Source: CAZTYW01 sp964617695
GTDB lineage: Bacteria > Chloroflexota > Dehalococcoidia > UBA2247 > RBG-13-53-26
Reading direction: 5' to 3'
DNA length: 11,964 nucleotides
NCBI GenBank assembly: GCA_964617695.1
Contig: CAZTYW010000062.1
Location: 1-11,964 of the forward strand
Shown here: positions 1 to 6,265 of the stretch, one piece after another
Numbering within the stretch: the first letter of the stretch is position 1
Layout of the letters: every line of letters begins with the position of its first letter
Position numbers and translations under genes: made by a program
Notes under the pieces: generated by a model
The model's input: the letters and a program-made list of their open reading frames with translations, nothing else
Told to the model about the DNA's origin: nothing
The model's database searches: none

Positions 1-28
1 GCCGCTCAGTGAATCAATTGGCCCGCCG

Positions 29-199
29 GGTCTCTCGGGGAGACCGCGGTCTGGGTGGGTCCTGGCACTGCTGGAGGCCAGGACCATCCCCTCTCCCTCG
101 ATGGGAGAGGCCGGGTGAGGGTGAAGTCCCCCTCCTCATGTTCTCCTCCCGCCAGAGGAGGAGAGAAGCGGCAGTTCGGTCAGGTCTCTTACCTGGACC
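29..199. repeat. Cluster of five consecutive inverted repeats (hairpin-rich intergenic element)
   Basis: Five stem-forming inverted repeats lie head to tail with no convincing gene. They are: GGTCTC/GAGACC (29-34 with 40-45); a perfect 9-bp stem GGTCCTGGC/GCCAGGACC (58-66 with 77-85, 10-base loop); a perfect 8-bp stem CCTCTCCC/GGGAGAGG (90-97 with 103-110, loop TCGAT); TCTCCTCC/GGAGGAGA (142-149 with 157-164); and an 8-bp stem with one bulged G (178-185 with 191-199). The third unit, with the following GGGTGAGGGTGA, resembles a short intergenic palindrome that I recall seeing scattered through many environmental genomes. That resemblance is recall, not a search. No T-tract follows any stem, so these are not obvious terminators. 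Small reading frames here look random. Confidence 0.5.
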
Positions 200-299
200 A
201 CGGGGCGTACCTCCTTTCTTATGTGCTGTAAGGATATGCCCCTTTCTTAACCCCTGAATCTACACACTTTATGTTAGGCTACCCAGGCGCCGTTCCGAA

Positions 300-329
300 T
301 TGCCTCAGGTTCGCAGCCAATGATATAAT
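300..329 (+). promoter_or_regulatory. Sigma-70-type promoter for gatC-gatA
   Basis: A perfect -10 TATAAT (324-329) carries the extended -10 element TGn (321-323). An upstream TTGCCT (300-305) matches the -35 consensus in four of six positions with an 18-base spacer. Transcription would start near 336, giving a leader of about 44 bases to the gatC ATG at 380. A TTG at 329 that would lengthen gatC lies inside the -10 box and could not be translated from this promoter. Confidence 0.6.
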
Positions 330-379
330 TGACCACGTTTGAAATCGAGAAGCGCTTAGCTACGGAGGGTCGTCCGGGG

Positions 380-667
380 ATGAAACTGAGTCGTGAAGAA
401 GTCAGGCATCTGGCCCTGCTTGTTCGTCTGGGCCTTGATGAGGCCGACCTGGAGCGGTTCAGCCAGCAGCTATCTAACATACTGGAGAACTTCGAAATCC
501 TGCAGGAAGTAGACACCTCTGATGTATTGCCTGCGGCTTACTCTATCGCCCTTGAGAATGTGCTGAGGGATGACGAGCCCGCCCCGTCGCTGTCAGCGGA
601 TGAGGTGTTGGCCAATGCACCCAACCGCGAGGAGGAATATTTCAGGGTGCGGGCGGTGCTTGAGTAG
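380..667 (+). CDS. gatC: Asp-tRNA(Asn)/Glu-tRNA(Gln) amidotransferase subunit C
   Basis: GatC is the small non-catalytic subunit of the GatCAB complex. It wraps around GatA and GatB and stabilises the enzyme that converts misacylated Glu-tRNA(Gln) or Asp-tRNA(Asn) to Gln-tRNA or Asn-tRNA in the cytoplasm. The 95-residue product matches the usual family length. It begins with MKLSREEVRHLALLVRLGL, the typical GatC first helix, and later has the conserved stretch around VLPAAYSIALENVLRDDEP. I chose ATG 380 because it gives this canonical N-terminus, has GGAGG at 364-368, and lies downstream of the predicted transcription start. A longer version from TTG 329 adds an atypical N-terminus. It ends 6 bases before gatA, so the two are almost certainly cotranscribed and probably translationally coupled. 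Identification is firm. Confidence 0.95.
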   Translation: MKLSREEVRHLALLVRLGLDEADLERFSQQLSNILENFEILQEVDTSDVLPAAYSIALENVLRDDEPAPSLSADEVLANAPNREEEYFRVRAVLE

Positions 668-673
668 CCGAGA

Positions 674-2134
674 ATGAACGACCTGTGTCGGCTGACTATT
701 CGTGAAGCGGGCGAGCTACTCAGGCGCCACGAGGTATCCTCGCCGGAGCTCACCGAAGCCGTTCTGGACCGCATAAGGAGACTGGACGGCAAGTTGGGCG
801 CCTTTGTCACCGTCAGCGATGAACTGGCATTGCGGCGGGCAAGGGACGCTGACCAGAGGATAAGGCAGGGAGACGTCACACCCCTTACCGGCATCCCCGC
901 TGTGATTAAGGACAACATGTGCACCGCCGGTGTGCGCACCACCTGCGGCTCAAGGATGCTGGAGGACTTCGTTCCTCCCTACAGCGCCACCGTGGTTGAC
1001 AGGCTAAACGAGGCCGGGATGGTGATGGTTGGCAAGTCAAACATGGACGAGTTCGCCATGGGCTCTTCCACGGAACACTCTGCCTTCTTCCCTACCCACA
1101 ACCCCTGGGCCCTGGACCGCGTTCCCGGTGGCAGCAGCGGAGGCTCGGCGGTAGCTGTAGCGGCTGACGAGACTATCTACGCCATGGGCTCTGACACCGG
1201 AGGAAGCATTCGTCAGCCAGCCGGATTCTGCAGTGTAGTCGGCCTCAAGCCGACCTATGGTAGGGTGTCAAGATATGGTCTGGTCGCCTTTGCCAGTTCC
1301 CTCGACCAGATTGGCCCTCTGACCAAGGATGTCACCGACTCTGCTCTGGTGATGAACGTCATCGCCGGTCATGATTTCAGGGATTCCACCTCTGTGTCTC
1401 ACCCTGTACCCGACTACACCCAGTCCCTCGTCTATGATCTGCGCGGGCTGCGGCTGGGTGTGCCGCGAGAGTATTTCGTGGAAGGGATGCAGAAGGGGGT
1501 CGAGGAGGCCATCCGCTCTGCCGTTGCCACGTTGGAGGAGCTGGGGGCTGAGGTGGACTGGGATGCGTCCCTGCCCCATACCCGCTATGCTCTGGCTGCG
1601 TACTATATCGTGGCGCCCTCTGAGGCTTCGGCCAATCTGGCCCGCTATGATGGGGTGAAGTACGGTTTCTCGGCGGAGGACGCGGGCAACATGTGGGAGG
1701 CCATGGAAAAGACCAAGCAGGGCGGCTTCGGCCCTGAGGTGAAACGACGCATTATGCTCGGCACCTACGCCCTGTCGGCAGGCTACTACGACGCCTACTA
1801 CGTGAAGGCCCAGAAGGTGCGCACCCTCATAAGGCAGGAGTTCGGTCAGGCCTTTGAGAAGTGTGACGCTCTTATTACTCCGACTTCGCCGACGGTGCCG
1901 TTCAAGATCGGTGAGAAGGTGGATGATCCGCTCCAGATGTACCTGAGCGACGTCTGCACCTTGCCCATAAACATAGCCGGCGTTCCCGCTATGTCTATTC
2001 CGGCGGGTTTTGCAGACGGACTGCCCGTCGGCATGCAGCTCATCGGCAGGCCGCTTGGCGAGGAAGTGCTGCTGCGAGTTGCCTTTGCCTATGAGCAGGC
2101 GACCACCTGGCACGAGAAGAAGCCGGAGCTTTAG
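674..2134 (+). CDS. gatA: Asp-tRNA(Asn)/Glu-tRNA(Gln) amidotransferase subunit A
   Basis: GatA is the amidase-signature subunit that hydrolyses glutamine and passes ammonia to GatB, where the misacylated tRNA is amidated. The 486 residues match the family length. The Ser-cisSer-Lys triad is visible: Lys79 in GIPAVIKDN, Ser154 in the PGGSSGGSA signature, and Ser178 in GSDTGGSIRQPA, the same numbers used for well-studied GatA proteins. The C-terminal GVPAMSIPAGF and LPVGMQLIGRP segments are also typical. The ATG lies 6 bases after the gatC stop with only a weak Shine-Dalgarno sequence, which fits coupling to gatC. No gatB follows: the next genes are unrelated, so the tRNA-binding kinase-like subunit must lie elsewhere. 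A GC-rich nested hairpin follows the stop codon. Confidence 0.97.
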   Translation: MNDLCRLTIREAGELLRRHEVSSPELTEAVLDRIRRLDGKLGAFVTVSDELALRRARDADQRIRQGDVTPLTGIPAVIKDNMCTAGVRTTCGSRMLEDFVPPYSATVVDRLNEAGMVMVGKSNMDEFAMGSSTEHSAFFPTHNPWALDRVPGGSSGGSAVAVAADETIYAMGSDTGGSIRQPAGFCSVVGLKPTYGRVSRYGLVAFASSLDQIGPLTKDVTDSALVMNVIAGHDFRDSTSVSHPVPDYTQSLVYDLRGLRLGVPREYFVEGMQKGVEEAIRSAVATLEELGAEVDWDASLPHTRYALAAYYIVAPSEASANLARYDGVKYGFSAEDAGNMWEAMEKTKQGGFGPEVKRRIMLGTYALSAGYYDAYYVKAQKVRTLIRQEFGQAFEKCDALITPTSPTVPFKIGEKVDDPLQMYLSDVCTLPINIAGVPAMSIPAGFADGLPVGMQLIGRPLGEEVLLRVAFAYEQATTWHEKKPEL

Positions 2135-2139
2135 TCAAA

Positions 2140-2176
2140 GCAGGGCCACGGCCCACAAGGGCCGGCAGCGGCCTGC
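2140..2176 (+). terminator. Nested GC hairpin after gatA (possible terminator or attenuator)
   Basis: Directly after the gatA stop, GCAGG (2140-2144) can pair with CCTGC (2172-2176), enclosing a perfect 6-bp stem CGGCCC/GGGCCG (2149-2154 with 2159-2164) capped by ACAA. No uridine run follows, so it is not a standard intrinsic terminator. It could be a pause or a processing/stability hairpin separating gatCA from the downstream genes. Confidence 0.35.
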
Positions 2177-2251
2177 TTCCGCGGCAGACCTCATTGGCCA
2201 GAGTATTGTCCGGGACATTCTTGCTCAAGGTCTAAGGAGTGGTTTACGATA

Positions 2252-2338
2252 GTGGCAATCAACCGGCCACTGAACACGAGATGGTCCGAAGTGGCGATCA
2301 TGCGGGAAGGGGGTACTTCCGATGGTGAACAGCTTTGA
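2252..2338 (+). CDS. Possible 28-aa leader ORF overlapping the next gene
   Basis: A GTG at 2252 follows AAGGAG (2234-2239), a strong ribosome-binding sequence at a longish 12-base spacing. The frame stays open for 28 codons and stops with TGA at 2336-2338, overlapping the first codons of the gene that starts at 2322. The predicted peptide begins VAINRPLNTRWSEVAIMREG. Such an overlap would allow translational coupling. Nothing in the peptide is recognised, and so short a frame can arise by chance. The ribosome-binding match is the main reason to list it. Confidence 0.2.
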   Translation: MAINRPLNTRWSEVAIMREGGTSDGEQL

Positions 2339-2801
2339 TGCGACTGAAGTCGTCGATGGGCTCTGCGACAAGCTGCAGCAGGCGCAGTTTGAGGACTACG
2401 ATGACGAGGACCAGCTACTGCAGGATGTGGGAGAGTTGGTGACGGAGTACATCGAAGGCCAGCTCGGTGATTTTGCCCACGTTTGGGTGGAGGGAAGAGA
2501 CAGGGGGAGAATCAAGCCCGTATGGGCATACGGGGATGACTTCTCGCCAGACATAGCAGTGGAGGTGGGTGATCTCCCGGCTGTTGCCATCGACGTAAGG
2601 CTGGGCACCAGGGCTGACGGCGTGGCTGACCCAATAGGGGCGGCCGTTGGGAGGGCGCTCATCTTCTCGGTCCAGTACTCGTATGTCATCGTCTTTGTGC
2701 TGGACAGGTCGAATAGCGATGCACGCAAGCACTGGTTTGACGGCGAGATAGAGACCCGGCTGTGGGAGGACCACCGAATTAGCCTGATCGTCAGGCAGTG
2801 A
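2322..2801 (+). CDS. Hypothetical protein, possible degenerate PD-(D/E)XK-fold
   Basis: I do not recognise this 159-residue soluble protein as a named family. It has a very acidic helical N-terminal part (residues 1-50, with EDYDDEDQ at 24-31) and no signal peptide or membrane helix. The middle reads SPDIAVEV at 75-82, then AIDVRLG at 89-95, then an alpha/beta stretch IGAAVGRALIFS followed by a hydrophobic strand YVIVFVLDR (121-129). That order (Asp in a strand, a second acidic strand of type D/E-x-K, a helix, a strand) is how restriction-endonuclease-like PD-(D/E)XK proteins look. Here the lysine position is Arg93 (Asp77...Asp91-Val-Arg93), so catalysis is doubtful. This is inference from pattern only. 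ATG 2322 is preceded by a purine-rich GGGAAGGGGG (2304-2313). It sits 29 bases before the FAD oxidoreductase and may be cotranscribed with it. Confidence 0.8.
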   Translation: MVNSFDATEVVDGLCDKLQQAQFEDYDDEDQLLQDVGELVTEYIEGQLGDFAHVWVEGRDRGRIKPVWAYGDDFSPDIAVEVGDLPAVAIDVRLGTRADGVADPIGAAVGRALIFSVQYSYVIVFVLDRSNSDARKHWFDGEIETRLWEDHRISLIVRQ

Positions 2802-2830
2802 GCCGGGTCGAATGATCTGGAGGTGACACT

Positions 2831-4138
2831 TTGACGCGGCAAGAATACGACGTGGCCATCATAGGCGCCGGTATGGGTGGACTATGTGCTGGTGCGCTGC
2901 TGGCTCACCACGGTTACAGGACGCTGGTGGCGGAGAAGCTGCCTTTCGTGGGTGGCAGGGCCTCTTCCTTCGAATACAAGGGCTTCACCCTGCCGACGGG
3001 AGCGCTGTACGTGGAGACCGGCGGTGTCGTGGAGCAAGTCTTCAGGGAGGTTGGGGCTGAGTTCCCGGTCCGACCCTTTCCTATAGAGCTCTGCTTCAGG
3101 ATTGGCGGCAAGGACTACCCGATGCCGCCAAAAGGCGGGCTGAGGGCGCTCATTTCGAACTTCGCTGATGAGTCCGAGACCGCCAGGCTCATGGCTGCCA
3201 TTCGCCGTGCCTTTGGCTGGAACGAACCTTCCAGCTCGATCTCAATTCGGGACTGGCTTCTGCAGTACACCCAAAACGAGAAGGTCCTGGCCATATTCAG
3301 GGGTTTCGTCAACTATCAGTGCGTCAATTTCCGTGATATGCCGGCCAGTGAGTTCGTGCGACAGCTCAGGTTTGGCACCGGGGCAACGGCAGGCGCTCCC
3401 CCGGAGGGCTTCCTGGCGCTGATGAAGCAACTGGTCAGGGTGATAGAAGCCAGGGGCGGTCAGGTCTGGACACGCTGCCGCACAAAACGCATCATGGTAG
3501 AGGAAGAGGTGGCGAGAGGGATAGCCGTGGAGAAAGATGGCCAGGAACTGGAAATAGCCGCCAGGGCGGTTATCAGCGACGCGGGCCCGCACGTGACGGT
3601 GGAACTGGCAGGGAGTCACAATTTCGACAAGGGGTATCTCAAAGAGGTGAAGGAGAGGGTCATGCCGCTCTCCTACATTGGTGTGGCCGTGGCCAGCGAC
3701 AGGCCCCTGGTCAACTTCCTGGGTGTCATGGTAGTCCCCGAAGGCCGGAGGCAGATGACCATGATGTGCACCAGCCTTGTCTATCCGGAGTACGCCCCTC
3801 CTGGCAGGCATCTACTGCAGGCATGGGCTGCCCCCGATTCGTCCTTCCTTCCCCTTGATCCGGCCAAAGAGATAGACCTCATGGTCCAGGACCTGAGGGA
3901 GGCCATCCCCCAACTGGACAGAGAGGCTGAGATCTTGCACGTCAGCTACTGGCAGAAGGACTGGCCGATGTATCGTGCGCTGCCAGGCGCTCTGGGCCAG
4001 AAGACCTCCGTGGAGAACCTGTACAACGTCGGAGATGGGGTGGCGCCGCTGGTGCCTCTGGGTCTACCCGCCTGCGCTGAGAGCGCTCGCATTGTGGTGG
4101 AAGACCTGAGGCAGCGTATCAAGCCCGAAGCGGCCTGA
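2831..4138 (+). CDS. FAD-dependent NAD(P)-binding oxidoreductase, phytoene desaturase/amine oxidase-like
   Basis: This 435-residue flavoprotein belongs to the broad phytoene dehydrogenase / amine oxidase / protoporphyrinogen oxidase superfamily. The N-terminal Rossmann FAD motif is clear: VAIIGAGMGGLCAGALLA with GxGxxG at 12-17, an acidic residue at Glu35 ending strand 2, and the GGRASSF segment at 41-47. AVISDAGPH (246-254) corresponds to the usual second dinucleotide-domain strand. The C-terminal FAD-contacting segment is NLYNVGDGVAPLVPLGLPAC (397-416). There is no signal peptide. The substrate cannot be told from sequence; the family includes carotenoid desaturases, amine oxidases and prenyl reductases. 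The start is TTG 2831, supported by a textbook GGAGGTGA at 2819-2826 seven bases upstream (measured from GGAGG). The ferredoxin gene follows 20 bases later, suggesting that the two proteins exchange electrons. Confidence 0.9.
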   Translation: MTRQEYDVAIIGAGMGGLCAGALLAHHGYRTLVAEKLPFVGGRASSFEYKGFTLPTGALYVETGGVVEQVFREVGAEFPVRPFPIELCFRIGGKDYPMPPKGGLRALISNFADESETARLMAAIRRAFGWNEPSSSISIRDWLLQYTQNEKVLAIFRGFVNYQCVNFRDMPASEFVRQLRFGTGATAGAPPEGFLALMKQLVRVIEARGGQVWTRCRTKRIMVEEEVARGIAVEKDGQELEIAARAVISDAGPHVTVELAGSHNFDKGYLKEVKERVMPLSYIGVAVASDRPLVNFLGVMVVPEGRRQMTMMCTSLVYPEYAPPGRHLLQAWAAPDSSFLPLDPAKEIDLMVQDLREAIPQLDREAEILHVSYWQKDWPMYRALPGALGQKTSVENLYNVGDGVAPLVPLGLPACAESARIVVEDLRQRIKPEAA

Positions 4139-4158
4139 CGCCGGAAAGGAGTTCGGTC

Positions 4159-4341
4159 ATGCTGGTGGTCAACAAAGACAGGTGCGTTGGCTGTGGCCTG
4201 TGTGTCTCTTTCTGCCCCAGAGGTGCACTCAGGGCCTGGGGGGTATGCGCGGTTGACACCGCGGAATGCAACGATTGTCTCGACTGCATCGAGTATTGCC
4301 CTGCGGATGCACTGGAGGTGCTTGAGGAAGTCCAGGCATGA
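4159..4341 (+). CDS. 2[4Fe-4S] ferredoxin (4Fe-4S dicluster domain protein)
   Basis: This 60-residue bacterial-type ferredoxin has two clusters: CxxCxxCxxxCP at Cys9, 12, 15, 19 and again at Cys37, 40, 43, 47. The usual cross-ligation is that the fourth cysteine of each motif binds the other cluster. One extra cysteine, Cys30, lies between the motifs. Length and layout match small clostridial-type ferredoxins, low-potential cytoplasmic electron carriers common in anaerobes. AAGGAG at 4146-4151 sits seven bases before ATG 4159. The stop codon overlaps the start of the next gene (ATGA at 4338-4341), so it is part of the same operon as the FAD protein upstream, its most plausible redox partner. 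Which redox reaction it serves is inferred only from this neighbourhood. Confidence 0.95.
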   Translation: MLVVNKDRCVGCGLCVSFCPRGALRAWGVCAVDTAECNDCLDCIEYCPADALEVLEEVQA

Positions 4342-4565
4342 AAGGGATTCAAGTTCGCTGCTACTCAGGGCGCACCTATGCCGACCGCCCGGTCTCCTTC
4401 ACGTTTGAGAACGTGATCTACAAGGTGGAGCGGGTGGAGGGCGAGTGGCAGGCGCCCGGAGCCAGGTGCTTCAGAGTACGCACCGAAGGCAACAGGCTGT
4501 TTGAACTTTGCTATAATGAGCGGCAAGACGAGTGGTCGCTAAGTGAGCCCGGCGGAAAGGAGTGA
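4338..4565 (+). CDS. Small beta-rich protein, DUF6504-like (uncharacterised)
   Basis: A 75-residue cytoplasmic protein with no signal peptide. The pattern SGRTYADRPVSFTFENVIYK, then a WQAPGARCFRVRT segment, then RLFELCYNERQDEWSL looks like a compact all-beta domain. It reminds me of the small DUF6504-type domain of bacteria, recognised from memory and not checked. No catalytic motif is evident. The start ATG overlaps the ferredoxin stop by four bases, with GAGGAAG at 4324-4330 as ribosome-binding site. The stop lies three bases before the Lrp regulator start. This tight placement between a ferredoxin and a regulator means it is expressed with them; its role is unknown. Confidence 0.85.
   Translation: MKGIQVRCYSGRTYADRPVSFTFENVIYKVERVEGEWQAPGARCFRVRTEGNRLFELCYNERQDEWSLSEPGGKE
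4509..4517 (+). promoter_or_regulatory. Possible internal extended -10 promoter for the Lrp regulator
   Basis: TGCTATAAT is a perfect extended -10 element lying inside the end of the preceding small gene, about 50 bases before the regulator start at 4569. No -35 hexamer is visible at 16-18 bases, so this is only a candidate for a secondary promoter that would let the regulator and aminotransferase be expressed apart from the redox genes. Confidence 0.25.
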
Positions 4566-4568
4566 GGG

Positions 4569-5048
4569 ATGAAGAAGGTCCTGGAGATTCTCGAGAAGGA
4601 CGCCCGGCTGACTCCCGAGCAGATTGCCACCATGACCGGCCTTTCGGTAGCCGAGGTCAAGAGCGTAATCGAGGAAGCCGAGAACGACCGGGCCATAGTG
4701 AAGTACAAGACCATGATCAACTGGGAAAAGCTGGGACGGGAGCAGGTGCTGGCCTTGATCGAGGTGAGGATTCAACCGCAGATGGATGTCGGCTTTGATG
4801 CCATAGCCGAACGTATATACCGCTTTCCTCAGGTGAAGTCTGCCTACCTGGTCTCCGGCGGCTATGACCTGGCGGTGGTAGCCGTGGGCAATACCATGCA
4901 CGAAGTGGCCTCCTTCGTGTCTCAAAAGCTGGCTCCCCTGGAGGGGGTGCAGGGAACTGTGACGCATTTCTTGCTCAAACGGTACAAGGAGGATGGAGAA
5001 GTGCTGCAGGGCGGAGAGGAGGACAAGCGATTACCCCTGACCATGTAA
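4569..5048 (+). CDS. Lrp/AsnC family transcriptional regulator
   Basis: A 159-residue Lrp/AsnC-type regulator. Residues 1-50 form a winged helix-turn-helix (MKKVLEILEKDARLTPEQIA, then TGLSVAEVKSVIEEAE as the recognition unit). Residues 60-140 form the RAM ligand-binding domain, a beta-alpha-beta-beta-alpha-beta fold that includes VSGGYDLAVVAVG (95-107), the segment that usually contacts the amino-acid effector. A 19-residue polar tail follows. These proteins assemble as dimers to octamers and bind promoters in response to amino acids. AAGGAG (4557-4562) lies six bases before the ATG. The aminotransferase immediately downstream, possibly overlapping its end, is the obvious candidate target and functional partner; autoregulation is common in the family. 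The effector cannot be read from the sequence. Confidence 0.93.
   Translation: MKKVLEILEKDARLTPEQIATMTGLSVAEVKSVIEEAENDRAIVKYKTMINWEKLGREQVLALIEVRIQPQMDVGFDAIAERIYRFPQVKSAYLVSGGYDLAVVAVGNTMHEVASFVSQKLAPLEGVQGTVTHFLLKRYKEDGEVLQGGEEDKRLPLTM
5016..5022 (+). promoter_or_regulatory. Ribosome-binding site deciding the aminotransferase start
   Basis: GAGGAGG, with a perfect AGGAGG core at 5017-5022, lies inside the end of the regulator gene and seven bases upstream of an ATT codon at 5030 that is in frame with the aminotransferase. It is the best Shine-Dalgarno sequence in the area and is otherwise unexplained. By contrast the ordinary TTG at 5111 has only AAGGA at 5095-5099, 11 bases away. Confidence 0.45.
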
Positions 5049-6220
5049 GAAACCGCATCACCAGAAGGCTGGATCGCGTCTCCCCCTCAGGCATAAGGAA
5101 ATTCTTCGATTTGATTACGTCTATGGAGGGGGTTATATCGCTGGGGGTTGGGGAGCCAGATTTCGCCACTCCATGGCACATCACCGAGGCGGCTATCCAG
5201 GCGCTCGAGCAGGGGTATACGATGTATACCCCAAATTCAGGGATGCCGGAATTGCGCCACGAATTGGCTTCCTACCTCAAAGCTGCCTATGGCCTGAGCT
5301 ACGACCCCGACACCGAGCTGCTCATCACCAACGGTGTCAGCGAGGGGCTTGACCTGGCCGTGCGTGCCATACTCGACCCGGGCGATGAGGTCATCATGCC
5401 TGATCCCAGCTATGTGGCCTATCCCTCGTGCGTCCTCCTGGCTGATGGCGAGCCTGTGCGTGTTCCTACCGATTGCGACAACAGCTTCAAGCTTGGTGCC
5501 GCCGACGTCGAAGCCAGAATCACCGGGCGGACCAAGGCTATCCTGATCGGTTACCCCGCCAATCCGACCGGGGCAGTGATGGAAGCGGCTGATTTGGCCG
5601 GGATCGCCGATGTGGCCAGGCGACACAACCTGCTGGTGATTTCAGACGAGATATACAACCTGCTCGTCTACGGGGTAGAGCCCACGTGTTTCGCCACTCT
5701 GCCCGACATGCAGGATCGCACCATCTTGCTGGGCGGCTTTTCCAAGGCCTACGCCATGACGGGGTGGCGGATTGGATATGCTGCTGCCAGTGAGGAGATT
5801 GTCGCTGCCATGACGAAGATGCATCAGTATACGGCCCTGTGCGCCCCCATAATGGGCCAGGTGGCGGCTATCGAAGCCCTGAAAGCGGGGGAGCAAGAAG
5901 CGCAGCGAATGATAGACGAGTATGACCGGCGTCGCCGCGTATTTGTCAAGGGTCTGAACGACATCGGCCTGGACTGCTTCGAGCCCCGGGGCGCTTTCTA
6001 TGCCTTTCCTTCAATACGTGCAACAGGACTGTCTTCGGAGGAGTTTGCCGAGACGTTGCTTCTGGAGGAGAAGGTGGCTGTGGTGCCGGGGTCTGCCTTT
6101 GGAGAGTCCGGCGAGGGGCATGTCCGCTGTTGCTACGCCACCTCTCTCAGCAACATCCAGGAGGCACTGGCGCGAATGGGCAGGTTTGTGGAGCGGCATC
6201 GCTCTGGCTCGCGCGCATAG
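5030..6220 (+). CDS. PLP-dependent aminotransferase, class I/II (AspC/aromatic-type fold I)
   Basis: A fold-type I aminotransferase that moves an amino group between an amino acid and a 2-oxo acid in the cytoplasm. Numbered from ATT 5030 (396 aa), the key features are SPSGIRKFFDL near residue 16, LGVGEPDF, NPTG at 178-181, SDEIY around 205-209, the PLP lysine Lys239 in GGFSKAYAMTGWRIGY, and a C-terminal HVRCCYA with the likely carboxylate-binding arginine. Substrate choice (aspartate, aromatic or branched-chain) is not decidable. The first ordinary start is TTG 5111 (369 aa), but it would remove the conserved SPSGIRKFF segment; the frame is open upstream with no ATG, GTG or TTG. ATT 5030 with AGGAGG seven bases before it restores the family length; ATC 5057 and CTG 5069 are weaker options. 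From ATT the gene overlaps the Lrp gene by 19 bases. Gene identity is certain; the exact start is inference. Confidence 0.93.
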   Translation: MTPDHVRNRITRRLDRVSPSGIRKFFDLITSMEGVISLGVGEPDFATPWHITEAAIQALEQGYTMYTPNSGMPELRHELASYLKAAYGLSYDPDTELLITNGVSEGLDLAVRAILDPGDEVIMPDPSYVAYPSCVLLADGEPVRVPTDCDNSFKLGAADVEARITGRTKAILIGYPANPTGAVMEAADLAGIADVARRHNLLVISDEIYNLLVYGVEPTCFATLPDMQDRTILLGGFSKAYAMTGWRIGYAAASEEIVAAMTKMHQYTALCAPIMGQVAAIEALKAGEQEAQRMIDEYDRRRRVFVKGLNDIGLDCFEPRGAFYAFPSIRATGLSSEEFAETLLLEEKVAVVPGSAFGESGEGHVRCCYATSLSNIQEALARMGRFVERHRSGSRA

Positions 6221-6265
6221 CGCTGGCAGCCCCCATTTTCCACCACCACCCATCCCCACCTGGTG

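Noticed and set aside
329..379. Longer gatC from TTG 329
   Set aside because: The TTG lies in the -10 box of the likely promoter, and the extra residues are not typical of GatC.
1268..2113. Long open frame antisense to gatA
   Set aside because: GC-rich codon shadow of a certain gene; the protein is His/Arg-rich and unrecognisable.
2221..2250. Promoter-like TTGCTC ... TACGAT before the 159-aa gene
   Set aside because: Matches to consensus are poor (four of six in the -10), and it overlaps the ribosome-binding site of the possible leader ORF.
6221..6265. Bidirectional terminator between the converging gene blocks
   Set aside because: Only a very short CACC/GGTG palindrome is present, with no T-tract on either strand.
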